The notes below the pieces were generated by a model, which had not been told where the DNA came from, made no database searches, and saw nothing but the letters and a program-made list of their open reading frames with translations. Shown piece by piece: positions 51,878-60,399 of a stretch of 64,000 nucleotides of DNA. The position numbers and the translations under genes were made by a program. The DNA is from an uncultured Fretibacterium sp. GTDB taxonomy: Bacteria; Synergistota; Synergistia; Synergistales; Aminobacteriaceae. Where the stretch lies: the NCBI GenBank assembly GCA_937915755.1, contig CALGGR010000325.1, forward strand, positions 15,744 to 79,743, given 5' to 3'. Position 1 is the stretch's first letter; every line of letters begins with the position of its first letter.

Positions 51878-53560
51878 TTAGTGTGCTGCGGCGATATTCT
51901 TGTTGACTTTCGCCGTGAACAATTCCTTCCAGCAGTTCGACACGACGAGAATCGCAAGCGTCATCAGTGCCAATGCGATTATGAGCTGCAATCCGTCAAC
52001 CATGAAGACGAACGATCCAGCTCCGAGCTTCAGGACAATGTTGTAGACGCTGATTACCAGTGCGCTCATCGTTACGACAAACATGAACGTCATAGGCACG
52101 TAAAGCATCCAGCCCTTACGTCCCGTTACCCTCAGGAAGACAGCGAGAGCCGTGAGAACCAATGCCGAGAGAAGCTGGTTAGCCGCGCCGAATAATGGCC
52201 ATATGCTCGCGTAACCGGCAAGGCAAAGCGCATACGCAAGAACGAGCGTTATCACTGTTGAGACGTAGTTGTTCGTAACGAATTTCACGAGGATTCCAGC
52301 CTCTTCTCCCTCAGAAGGAAGCAGCAATTCCTGCAATGACATTCTCCCGATTCGTGTTACCGCGTCAATCGTCGTCATAGCAAGCGCGCTGACGCACATC
52401 ATTATCACGCAGGTTGAAATATTCGCAGGAAGCCCGAACATCGTGAAGAATCCGCCCACAGCGTTCCCGAAAATCTGGAATGGCGTACCAGTAGGAAGCC
52501 CGCCGTCCTTCGAGGCCGAGCAGGCAATAACAAGCGCAACAACTCCGAGCAATGTCTCAACCAGCATCGCGCCGTATCCAACCGTCAGCATGTCGCGTTC
52601 ATTGGCGATTGACTTCGAGGACGTTCCGGAAGATACGAGGCTGTGGAATCCTGATACAGCTCCGCAGGCAATCGTGATGAAGAGTATCGGGAACAACGGC
52701 TGATTCTTTACCGTCCAGCCCGCGAACATAGGCATCTGGATTTCAGGGTTTGCGACGATTATTCCGATAGCTCCGCCGAATATCATTCCCAGTAAAAGGA
52801 AGACGCTCAAATAGTCGCGGGGGTGCTTCAAGAGCCACATTGGAAGTACTGACGCTATGAAGCAGTACGCGAACACAACGTATCTCCATGTCTGAGCATT
52901 GTAGTACATAGGGTTGGCGATTCCAGCCCACAGCATTGCAACAACGAGGACAACTCCGACGACGAATTTCGTAAGCTCGCCGGTCTTCATGAAGCGCATG
53001 AATACCCCAAACACCATGGCCGCGAAAATGTATATCATCGAGATTGATGCAGCTGATGCGCCGGGTACGTTCTGGCCGCCGTCCTTAGTGAAGCCGTTGA
53101 AAGTTCCCGCGAGAATGTCAGCGAATGCCGCGATTACGAGGAGCGTGAACAGCCAGCAGAACATAAGGAACAGCTTTCGCCCTGTCTTCCCGATGTAACG
53201 CTCAATGATGAGGCCCATCGACTTTCCCTCGTTTTTGACGGAAGCGTAGAGTGCCGTGAAGTCCTGAACCGCCCCGAAGAATACTCCCCCTACGAGAAGC
53301 CATAAGAACGCCGGAAGCCACCCGAACATTGCCGCGATTATGGGGCCTGTTACAGGGCCTGCTCCTGTGATTGAGTTGAACTGATGCGAGAATACCGTGA
53401 AGCGCGAAGCAGGAACGTAATCCTGTCCGTCCTCGAAACGATACGCCGGAGTTTTTGCGGAAGGGTCAATTCCCCATGTCTTTACGAGCCATCGTCCGTA
53501 AAGCAAATATGCCAGCACTAGTACTACTACCGCTATGCCGACAAGTGTTAAACCGTTCAT
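51878..53560 (-). CDS. cstA: Carbon starvation protein A (CstA) family transporter
   Basis: This 560-residue membrane protein has about 15 hydrophobic segments. CstA motifs are YVPASRFTVFSHQFNSITGAGPVTGPIIAAMFGWLPAFLWLLVGGVFFGAVQDF near residues 50-105 and GFHSLVSSGTSSKSI near 310. CstA/BtsT proteins take up peptides or pyruvate. It is shorter than E. coli CstA, as is common in anaerobes. It has its own upstream spacer and AAGAAGGAG site. Confidence 0.92.
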   Translation of the reverse strand: MNGLTLVGIAVVVLVLAYLLYGRWLVKTWGIDPSAKTPAYRFEDGQDYVPASRFTVFSHQFNSITGAGPVTGPIIAAMFGWLPAFLWLLVGGVFFGAVQDFTALYASVKNEGKSMGLIIERYIGKTGRKLFLMFCWLFTLLVIAAFADILAGTFNGFTKDGGQNVPGASAASISMIYIFAAMVFGVFMRFMKTGELTKFVVGVVLVVAMLWAGIANPMYYNAQTWRYVVFAYCFIASVLPMWLLKHPRDYLSVFLLLGMIFGGAIGIIVANPEIQMPMFAGWTVKNQPLFPILFITIACGAVSGFHSLVSSGTSSKSIANERDMLTVGYGAMLVETLLGVVALVIACSASKDGGLPTGTPFQIFGNAVGGFFTMFGLPANISTCVIMMCVSALAMTTIDAVTRIGRMSLQELLLPSEGEEAGILVKFVTNNYVSTVITLVLAYALCLAGYASIWPLFGAANQLLSALVLTALAVFLRVTGRKGWMLYVPMTFMFVVTMSALVISVYNIVLKLGAGSFVFMVDGLQLIIALALMTLAILVVSNCWKELFTAKVNKNIAAAH

Positions 53561-53636
53561 AAAAATTTACTCCTTCTTTCAATTTGGTAAAAATATTGGG
53601 AATATATCACTGCAAAAATTTTCTGTCAATCTTATC

Positions 53637-54014
53637 TCATGACGTAATATCCTTAACGTGTTCAAGCGTCCAGTCCTCAAGGCTCCCCCTGGTGTCAATC
53701 GTTACTGCAATAAGGTCAATCCTCCAGAAGCCCTCCCAGCCTAAAGAGTCAACATACTCATTCGACGCATTCATCAATGCCCGCATCTTTCGACGGTCAA
53801 GCGACTCTATTGCCTCTTGAACTTTGTTGCGGGTACGGCATCTCACCTCAACGATCACGAGTTCTTCGGGCGATTCCTTTGTGTCGAATGCTACGATGTC
53901 GAGTTCCCCGTGATTGATCCTGACGTTTCGCGCAAGTACCTTCCAGCCTGTCGAGACGAGATATTTCGCGGCCATGTCCTCAGCGTAACGCCCTAATATG
54001 TGTGGATCAATCAT
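53637..54014 (-). CDS. YraN family protein (UPF0102, nuclease-like)
   Basis: This 125-residue protein has the UPF0102 pattern: GRYAEDMAAKYLVSTGWKVLARNVRINHGELDIVAFD and ELVIVEVRCRTR, the PD-(D/E)xK core (Glu, Asp, Glu-x-Lys position here Glu-Val-Arg). ATG 54014 overlaps the flhB-like stop by four bases. Function in the cell is not established. Confidence 0.87.
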   Translation of the reverse strand: MIDPHILGRYAEDMAAKYLVSTGWKVLARNVRINHGELDIVAFDTKESPEELVIVEVRCRTRNKVQEAIESLDRRKMRALMNASNEYVDSLGWEGFWRIDLIAVTIDTRGSLEDWTLEHVKDITS

Positions 54015-54301
54015 CTCATTTTCGGTGGTGCTGATGATGCTTCCTTGTCCAGTTTGTATACCCATGCCAATACTCTCGCAACAACCTCGTACAGTTCCGA
54101 CGGGATTTCCTCGCCAAGTTCGAGCGAGATTAACGCCGACACCAATGCCGCGTCCTCAACAATAGGAACGTCAGCCTCTATAGCTTTCTCGACAATTTTC
54201 CGCGCAATGAAGCCCTCGCCCTTCGCAACAACTTCGGGAGCCCTCATCGTCTGGTTGTCATACTTCACCGCTACTGCCTTATCTGGTTTTCCGTCTGCCA
54301 T
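54011..54301 (-). CDS. FlhB-like C-terminal domain protein
   Basis: This 96-residue protein resembles the cytoplasmic C-terminal domain of FlhB/YscU: AVKYDNQTMRAPEVVAKGEGFIARKIVEKAIEADVPIVEDAALVSALISLELGEEIPSELYEVVARVLAWVY. The autocleavage NPTH site of FlhB is not present. Solo FlhB-C proteins often neighbour FliK-like proteins, as here. It may take part in flagellar export switching; no other flagellar genes are in the window. Confidence 0.8.
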   Translation of the reverse strand: MADGKPDKAVAVKYDNQTMRAPEVVAKGEGFIARKIVEKAIEADVPIVEDAALVSALISLELGEEIPSELYEVVARVLAWVYKLDKEASSAPPKMR

Positions 54302-54304
54302 TTT

Positions 54305-55414
54305 TCACACCGTTATATCAAGTCCGCGCCCCGCCGCAAGAACATCACGCGCTGTTTCGGGAGCTTTCAGCGCAACACCGATGAACGTTACGGGGATTCC
54401 TACGCCCTGAAGCTCACGCCTAAGTTCACGACGACGCTTCTCGATCAGCTTGCATGTTGAGACTTTCTCAGCGTTGAGAGTAAGGTTACAGCTCTTTCCA
54501 TCGCTCTCAACAAGTCCGCCTACCTCCCCAAGTGTCGAACCCGTAATCCCAAATCCAACCTGCCAATATTTCTGCCCTTCTTCGGTTGACGAACGTCCGA
54601 CATAAATCTTCGCGGTCATGTTCTGCTGTGAAGGGCTGTCCATCAACGGCCAGAATGGTGCGGCAAGAAGCGCGGGGTTCACGTCATTACGCGGGGACTT
54701 CATGAGGAGCGATTGAGCCTGAAGGAATTTCCCGATGTCGTCGTCGCCTTCCTTCATCTTTCGGAGGACTTTCACGGGGTCTCCGTTCTCCTTTGAACGT
54801 TCCTTGAGTTCCTTACGAATCCTGTTCCACATTTCAGTTGCCTCTGCTCCGTTCATGGCCGCATACTGTGAGAGAAGTGAAGCGTTCTCCAGCGTCATCG
54901 GGACATCTCTAGCCCATAGCTCAATGAATGACGAAAGATTTTCCTGACCCCCCGACTTCCTCCAAGCGTCTTTTATCGCCGACAGCACCTCATTGCTCAG
55001 TGGAAGCCCGCGGGCAAGCAATGCTGTTGCAAGCTCCCTGTCCCGTGCCGGAATTTGCGACAAGAACGAAAGTTCACCCTGCGACAACCTCAGAACTGGC
55101 ACTCCGTCAGGCCCTGAAGCGTCCCAGACAGCCCTGAAATGTTCGCCCGGTATCAATGAGACCGTAGCCCTTGCGCGAAGTTCTTGCGGGAGTCCGTTCA
55201 CGTCAACACGGACAAGATACGTACCGTCCTGGCTCTGGCTCAATACGCTTCCTTCGACGACCTGACCCGTCTTCATTCCGGCTAGACGTGCCGCTATCTG
55301 CGAGGGGTGCTGTATCTGAGGCTGTGTTGAGATCCGGCCTTGACCTGTATTCGTGCTTATGTTCGCCTGACTCTGGTTGTAACCGCTGTCTACATTAACG
55401 TTGATTGACGGCAT
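54305..55414 (-). CDS. FliK-like (flagellar hook-length control) protein
   Basis: This 369-residue soluble protein has a low-complexity Gln/Asn-rich start, then VVEGSVLSQSQDGTYLVRVDVNG, a helical middle, and a C-terminal domain with LGEVGGLVESDGKSCNLTLNAEKVSTCKLIEKRRRELRRELQGVGIPV that resembles the Flg_hook domain. Pairing with an FlhB-C protein supports the call. Similarity by eye is weak, so the call is tentative. Confidence 0.55.
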   Translation of the reverse strand: MPSINVNVDSGYNQSQANISTNTGQGRISTQPQIQHPSQIAARLAGMKTGQVVEGSVLSQSQDGTYLVRVDVNGLPQELRARATVSLIPGEHFRAVWDASGPDGVPVLRLSQGELSFLSQIPARDRELATALLARGLPLSNEVLSAIKDAWRKSGGQENLSSFIELWARDVPMTLENASLLSQYAAMNGAEATEMWNRIRKELKERSKENGDPVKVLRKMKEGDDDIGKFLQAQSLLMKSPRNDVNPALLAAPFWPLMDSPSQQNMTAKIYVGRSSTEEGQKYWQVGFGITGSTLGEVGGLVESDGKSCNLTLNAEKVSTCKLIEKRRRELRRELQGVGIPVTFIGVALKAPETARDVLAAGRGLDITV

Positions 55415-56112
55415 TAAAGATTCTCCTCCTTCCCGTTACTCAATATTTTTCGGCAGAAAGTCTCACGGTGTATACGGCTTAGTCCCTGCCTTTTAACGGC
55501 CTCCATATGATGAGGGGTAGGGTAGCCCTTGTTGGTTTCGAGACCGTAGTTCGGATACCTCTTCGCAAGTATCATCATGAGCCTGTCACGGAGGACTTTC
55601 GCAACGATTGATGCGGCTGAAACACACGGGATCAAATCGTCCGCCTTCACCAATACCCACTGAGGAATATCAAGCCCGTTAATCCTTTCGTCGCCGTCAA
55701 CAACTACACATTCAGCTTTGCCCGTGAGTTTTGCAACTTTCGAGACCGACTCACGCATTGCTCTGAGTGAAGCGCAAAGGACGTTCTCAGCGTCAATATC
55801 TTCAGCACTCACCATAGAGGCCCGGTATATCACGTTCATATCCTTCATGGCCTCGAAAAGTTTTTCTCTTCTCACAGGAGTTACACGCTTTGAATCACGA
55901 AGTCCCATCGCGCAAAGTTCTTCCTCCTGCTCCTGAGTGAGATAAACAGCAGATGCAACTACCGGCCCGGCCAATGCACCGCGTCCAGCCTCGTCCGTCC
56001 CGATCACTATCCCGCGCTCTCTAAGTTTGCGGAGAAAGTGTATCGCCTCATCGTGATCACATCTTGGCGGTAATATAATGTCGTCAGTCAAGAATATCTG
56101 CCTCGTCATCAT
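55414..56112 (-). CDS. rnhB: Ribonuclease HII
   Basis: This 232-residue enzyme removes ribonucleotides from DNA-RNA hybrids. It has VIGTDEAGRGALAGPVVASAV (DEAGRG, catalytic Asp and Glu), RDSKRVTPVRREKLF, VLVKADDLIPCVSAASIVAKVLRDRLM (catalytic Asp) and NYGLETNKGYPTPHHMEAVKRQG. The ATG at 56112 makes a 29-base overlap with rbgA; a later start before VIGTDEAG cannot be excluded. Confidence 0.92.
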   Translation of the reverse strand: MMTRQIFLTDDIILPPRCDHDEAIHFLRKLRERGIVIGTDEAGRGALAGPVVASAVYLTQEQEEELCAMGLRDSKRVTPVRREKLFEAMKDMNVIYRASMVSAEDIDAENVLCASLRAMRESVSKVAKLTGKAECVVVDGDERINGLDIPQWVLVKADDLIPCVSAASIVAKVLRDRLMMILAKRYPNYGLETNKGYPTPHHMEAVKRQGLSRIHRETFCRKILSNGKEENL

Positions 56113-56920
56113 GAAAATCTACTGCCCTTTCGCCGCCCGGAACTTCAAGGCAAAAACGCCCCAGCCTCCCCGAACTGAATGCCTCGATGAATTTCTGCCC
56201 GGCAAGCTCCATGTTCACCCTTCCGCCAGAAATCAAGCAGCCGTACTTCCGCCCTATAAGTTCAAGCGTAACGGCGGGAATCTCGTCAGGTTCAACAGGA
56301 ATAAATCCGGCCATGCTGCTGTGTGTCAGGAATTTAACGAGCGATATTGCGGAGTTCTCCCAGCCACCGACGACATCAGCCTTTGCGCACCCAAGCCACG
56401 AAAGCATCATGTGCGCTCCCGGTTCTGCGTGTGGGTCTAAAATTCCCGGGCTGTCAACGATAAGCATACCCTCGTTCTTGTACCAGCTCACGGATTTTGT
56501 TACGCCCGGAATGTTTCCGACACTGGCTGAAGATTTTCCGACAAGTGTGTTAAGCAGCAATGACTTTCCGACGTTTGGGATTCCGACGACTGCGAGCCTT
56601 ACTTCACGATGAGCGGGCTTGAACTTCAGAATCTCGCGGCGAATTTGAGAGATTCCCTCACGCTTTCTCAGGTCGGCTGTGTGTGCAAACTTGAGGCTGT
56701 TCACCCACAGTGCCAATTTCTCAGGGTCAGCCAGGTCTTTGCGGGAAAGAACGCGGATTACCGGCTTGATTTTTGCGAGGGATTTTATGAGCGGCGATGA
56801 GGTTGACGAAGGTGCGCGGGAGTCTCTGACTTCGACAATAACATCGAGGCGTTCAGCCAACTCCCTTAGCTTTCGTGAACCTTTGGCCATGTGGCCGGGA
56901 TACCAGACTGTTCGGGGCAT
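56084..56920 (-). CDS. rbgA: Ribosome biogenesis GTPase RbgA (YlqF)
   Basis: This 278-residue circularly permuted GTPase has the order G4-G5-G1-G2-G3: VLSRKDLAD, SLKFAHTADL, VVGIPNVGKSLLLNTLVG, GVTKS and IVDSPGILDP. The start PRTVWYPGHMAKGSRKL (WFPGHM-type) is diagnostic. It helps late assembly of the 50S subunit. Confidence 0.92.
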   Translation of the reverse strand: MPRTVWYPGHMAKGSRKLRELAERLDVIVEVRDSRAPSSTSSPLIKSLAKIKPVIRVLSRKDLADPEKLALWVNSLKFAHTADLRKREGISQIRREILKFKPAHREVRLAVVGIPNVGKSLLLNTLVGKSSASVGNIPGVTKSVSWYKNEGMLIVDSPGILDPHAEPGAHMMLSWLGCAKADVVGGWENSAISLVKFLTHSSMAGFIPVEPDEIPAVTLELIGRKYGCLISGGRVNMELAGQKFIEAFSSGRLGRFCLEVPGGERAVDFHDDEADILD

Positions 56921-56923
56921 AAG

Positions 56924-57469
56924 TTATCTCGGGAAGCCTATGCGGTTAAGCGGCCAGTAACGGAAGAATACGGGGCCTCTCATGTCGCTTATGTCGGCAA
57001 ATCCCCAGAAGCGGCTGTCCTGTGAGTTCCCTCTGTTGTCGCCAAGCATGAAGTACTTTCCCTCTGGAACTGTGAACGGGATTTTCGGGAATACGCTGCT
57101 CGGTCTGAGATTGTAGCGGTCATGATTCTTAACGTAGGGTTCTTCTGTAGGCTCACCGTTGATGTAGACCACGCCGTTCTTAATGTCAACAGTGTCGCCC
57201 GGGATTGCGATTATTCTCTTCACGAAGTCCCTCTCATGGTCAACGGGGTAACGGAAAACGTATAATGAGCCTCTCGACGGCGGGAAAAACAAGTTCCAGA
57301 ATTTCGCGACGAGTACGCGGTCATTGATCTCAAGGGTTGGAATCATTGAGCCGCTTGGAATCCAGAATGCCTGAACTATGAACGTCCGTATAATCATCGC
57401 AAGTACGAATGCCCATACGATAGTTTCGATTGCCTCGCGCCACCATGGTTTTACTGCATCTGCTGCCAT
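56924..57469 (-). CDS. lepB: Signal peptidase I
   Basis: This 181-residue membrane protease has one N-terminal helix (about residues 15-35). The catalytic Ser is in IPSGSMIPTLEINDRVLV and the catalytic Lys in RDFVKRIIAIPGDTV. GDNRGNSQDSRFWG follows. ATG 57469 is chosen because GAGGAG lies 11 bases upstream and the protein then begins AADAVKPWWREAIET; upstream ATGs lack a Shine-Dalgarno. It has its own upstream region with a conserved motif, after the rodZ terminator. Confidence 0.92.
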   Translation of the reverse strand: MAADAVKPWWREAIETIVWAFVLAMIIRTFIVQAFWIPSGSMIPTLEINDRVLVAKFWNLFFPPSRGSLYVFRYPVDHERDFVKRIIAIPGDTVDIKNGVVYINGEPTEEPYVKNHDRYNLRPSSVFPKIPFTVPEGKYFMLGDNRGNSQDSRFWGFADISDMRGPVFFRYWPLNRIGFPR

Positions 57470-57514
57470 ATTGTTGATAACTCCTCTATAGTAGGTATGT
57501 GAATTTTTCATGGT

Positions 57515-57540
57515 AAATAATAACGCAAGAAGCAAATCGT
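57515..57540 (-). promoter_or_regulatory. Conserved motif upstream of lepB
   Basis: AATAACGCAAGAAGCAA (57519-57535) differs at one position of 17 from the site upstream of yedE (8911-8927), in the same orientation and at a similar distance from the start codon. Confidence 0.4.
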
Positions 57541-57548
57541 GGCTAGTA

Positions 57549-57581
57549 CAAAAATTCCCCCTCCGCATTACACAGAGGGGG
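57549..57581 (-). terminator. Terminator after rodZ
   Basis: On the minus strand CCCCCTC (57581-57575) pairs perfectly with GAGGGGG (57563-57557) and AATTTTTG follows. It lies seven bases after the rodZ stop. Confidence 0.8.
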
Positions 57582-57587
57582 CTATCT

Positions 57588-58478
57588 TTATCTTGCTCTT
57601 CTCTGAACTGTGCTGTATGTCCCGTCAGGATTGTAGAGGTACGTCTCAGAGCGTTTCGCTGTCGGGTTAGCGATGCCCAAATCCTTGCCGTTGAGGATAA
57701 TCTGCGCGGCTGTCGGGCGGCCTATTACGACTCTTGCCTGAGCGTTCAAGTCCCATCGCATTGACTCACCACGTTTCAGCGTCCTTCTGAATACGGGCTG
57801 GCCTCCGCCGAATGAAACACTGAGCCATACGTCATTGACCGCGTGAATCTCAAGGTATGGGCTGACTTCAGGTTCGGGTTCTGCGGATACAACCTCATCA
57901 GCAGATGAAGGAACTCCTGCAACTTCACTTCCATCCGTAGCGTTAACATCAACAGAAACGGACTCAATAGGCGGAACAGTAGCACCGTTTCCCGAAAAGT
58001 TAAACATCTTCAGGTTACGAAGGTCTAAGCCGCCATAGCTAACTGCGTACCAGACGTAAGCACCAGTTCCAACCAGCGCAAGCACGAGCACCAAGAAAAG
58101 CCAGAAATGACTCGCGGGCTTGAAGCCTTTGGGTACTGACGAGCCGTTTCCCAGAATTGTGTTCATGTTCTTATGCTGACGGGATTCGCCCTGCTTTCTG
58201 TGGGGAACTCTATCAGGCTGCACATTCTGAGACCTGTCGATCTGCGCCATGAAGTCATCCTGCAAGTCCTCTGCTCCGATGAGCTTCAGGTAAGTCCGCA
58301 CAAAGCCCTTGATGTAAACGACTTCGGGGAAATTCTTGTAGTCCCCCGCCTCAATTCCGCGCAAGTATTCAGGACGTATCTTCGTCCGGTCGAATACCGT
58401 CTCAAGCGTCATGCCCAAACTCTCGCGCCTCTCCGTTACCATACGCCCTAACTCGACAAGGGCATCATCGTGTTCCAA
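57588..58478 (-). CDS. rodZ: RodZ-like helix-turn-helix membrane protein
   Basis: This 296-residue protein has an N-terminal HTH (LGRMVTERRESLGMTLETVFDRTKIRPEYLRGIEAGDYKNFPEVVYIKGFVRTYLKLIG, residues 7-68), one transmembrane helix (about 128-150) and a periplasmic C-terminal domain (about 205-296, ending in DUF4115-like strands). This is the RodZ layout, which links MreB to the elongation machinery. It overlaps rpe by 14 bases. Confidence 0.85.
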   Translation of the reverse strand: MEHDDALVELGRMVTERRESLGMTLETVFDRTKIRPEYLRGIEAGDYKNFPEVVYIKGFVRTYLKLIGAEDLQDDFMAQIDRSQNVQPDRVPHRKQGESRQHKNMNTILGNGSSVPKGFKPASHFWLFLVLVLALVGTGAYVWYAVSYGGLDLRNLKMFNFSGNGATVPPIESVSVDVNATDGSEVAGVPSSADEVVSAEPEPEVSPYLEIHAVNDVWLSVSFGGGQPVFRRTLKRGESMRWDLNAQARVVIGRPTAAQIILNGKDLGIANPTAKRSETYLYNPDGTYSTVQRRAR

Positions 58479-59148
58479 AATTCATTGCCTCCTTAATCTT
58501 CCCGCGAAGTCCCGAAAGCCATGAAGCAGGGTCAGCCTCACGGAACAACGCGCTTCCCATTACTATAGCATCACAGCCCGAAAGTACCGCACGGGTTATA
58601 TTATTCTCGTTTATTCCGCCGTCAATTTCAATAACGTAATTATATTTCTTTACTTCACGAATGCTAACAAGTTCCCTGACTTTTTCCAGCGATGACTCGA
58701 TGAATTTCTGACCGCCGAATCCCGGAGTTACCGACATCACAAGCACCAAGTCAGCAAGCTCAAGAACATTCTCAATCACTGACAAAGGAGTCGGAGGGCA
58801 CAGAGCTATCCCGGTCTTTATTCCCGCATTCTTGATGGCTGAGAGTGTAGCGTGAAGAAGATGTGTCTCTGTCTCTGCGTGAACGGTGATCAATGACGCT
58901 GAATCCATGAATAGCGGCAATACGGTTTCGAGGTTATCCGTCATCAGGTGAGCGTCAATGAATGAGTCTGGGTACCTCTTCCTCAAAGCCCGCGAGAACT
59001 CAGGGCCGAATGAGAGATTCCTCACGAAATGACCGTCCATTATGTCGAGGTGAAGCCAGTCATAATTATTCTTAAGACGGTCAATATCGTCCGCGAGGGT
59101 CAAGGGATTCGCGCCCAAAAGCGAAGGAGCTAATATGATTTTGCGCAT
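58465..59148 (-). CDS. rpe: Ribulose-phosphate 3-epimerase
   Basis: This 227-residue TIM-barrel enzyme interconverts ribulose-5-P and xylulose-5-P. It has APSLLGANPLTLADDI, WLHLDIMDGHFVRNLSFGP, IDAHLMTDN, LVMSVTPGFGGQKFIESSLEKV and IEIDGGINENNI, all family motifs with the metal-binding His and Asp residues. It follows the PASTA gene by three bases. Confidence 0.95.
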   Translation of the reverse strand: MRKIILAPSLLGANPLTLADDIDRLKNNYDWLHLDIMDGHFVRNLSFGPEFSRALRKRYPDSFIDAHLMTDNLETVLPLFMDSASLITVHAETETHLLHATLSAIKNAGIKTGIALCPPTPLSVIENVLELADLVLVMSVTPGFGGQKFIESSLEKVRELVSIREVKKYNYVIEIDGGINENNITRAVLSGCDAIVMGSALFREADPASWLSGLRGKIKEAMNFGTR

Positions 59149-59151
59149 GGC

Positions 59152-60399
59152 CTAGTTCTTCCTTTCCTGCCAGACTGACTCGCCGCCAAGATAATATGTT
59201 ATGAGGCATTCATTCGAGTAGCTTGCGGTTGTGCTTATGCTCTCGCCTGAACGTACCTGCCTGTTAAGGATCGTTCGCTTTCCGGCCGGGTCTGTAACCT
59301 CAATCCTAAGCTCCATAGGTCTTGCGAGCGGCGGAACAACGTAGCGTATCCTCGCGGTCTTGTTGCCTCCTGACGATGACGCTGGCTGTGTTGATGCTGG
59401 AGTTGATGCAGGACGTGAGGCTGTCTGTGATGCTGCCGGGCGTGAAGCTGTCTGTGTCGACGCTGGGGGTGTACGAGTGTAATCGTCCCCCGTGAACTCT
59501 TCCTCTTGTGCCGGCGGTGTTGAGGCTGTCTGAGCCTGAGGCTGGGACTGCTTGGGTTGTGTCTGAGGTGTTGATGCGGTCTTCTGTTCCTGAGACTGAT
59601 TACTTGTTACTCTTCTGGCTGTTCCTCCTGCGGTTGATGTGGAGTCGGATTTAGCGTCCATGAATCCTGCGGGTCTTCGCTGAGTTGCAAGTTTGAGGAT
59701 TACCCCCTGACCTGCGCGGAGAGTGCTTCCAGTTCCCGGCCTCGTCTCAATCGCCAAACCTTCGGGCAAAAGCGGGCTGTATACCCTGTCAACACCCTGA
59801 ACCTTCAGTCCTGCCGCCGTTAGAACCTCGCGTGCTTCCTTCTCGGTCATTCTGTTTACGTCAGGAACTGTTATTACCCCCGAAGCGTCCGCACCGTCCT
59901 GAACGAGGAGGTCTATCTTCCTTCCTGCTGAGACTTGAGCCGGAGATGAAGGACTTTGGGCTATGACCTCGCCTGCCTTGACGTTCCTTTCACGAATTTT
60001 CACGACATCACCGAGCGCGAAGCCCTGAGCCTTGATTTCGGCCTGAGCTTCCGAGAGCGTCATTCCCTTAACGTCGGGGACAGCGTGAAGTTCACCGCCC
60101 TTGCTTACCTGAAGGACAATAACCTGACCGTGACGAAGTTCCGTTCCGGGTTCTGGTGATTGTGCGAGGATCCTTCCTTCCGGCAATGTTGAGACTACCT
60201 GCTCAAGCTGTACGACAAGGCCGAGCCTCTCTGCTTCTGCTACAGCGTCAACCGATGATCGACCCGTAAGCATTGGGACTTCCGAACGCTTGTCCGGCTT
60301 CATGAAGACCGTGTAGACTGCTATAGCTCCTGACGCGAATATTATTGCCGAGACTATGAAGAGCGTCGTTAATACTATTCCTCCGTTATGTTTTCTCAA
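59152..60399 (-). CDS. PASTA-domain membrane protein without kinase
   Basis: This 415-residue protein has a short cytoplasmic tail, one transmembrane helix (about residues 9-31) and three PASTA repeats (about 35-105, 106-173, 174-240), each with the P-LTG or VPDV start and GS-LR-GQ-V-L end. A long Ser/Thr/Gln/Pro-rich linker (about 240-345) leads to a small C-terminal domain. PASTA domains bind peptidoglycan, usually in PrkC kinases or PBPs; here neither catalytic domain is present. The linker is repetitive (several ASQTASRP- and STP-like units). Confidence 0.85.
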   Translation of the reverse strand: MRKHNGGIVLTTLFIVSAIIFASGAIAVYTVFMKPDKRSEVPMLTGRSSVDAVAEAERLGLVVQLEQVVSTLPEGRILAQSPEPGTELRHGQVIVLQVSKGGELHAVPDVKGMTLSEAQAEIKAQGFALGDVVKIRERNVKAGEVIAQSPSSPAQVSAGRKIDLLVQDGADASGVITVPDVNRMTEKEAREVLTAAGLKVQGVDRVYSPLLPEGLAIETRPGTGSTLRAGQGVILKLATQRRPAGFMDAKSDSTSTAGGTARRVTSNQSQEQKTASTPQTQPKQSQPQAQTASTPPAQEEEFTGDDYTRTPPASTQTASRPAASQTASRPASTPASTQPASSSGGNKTARIRYVVPPLARPMELRIEVTDPAGKRTILNRQVRSGESISTTASYSNECLITYYLGGESVWQERKN

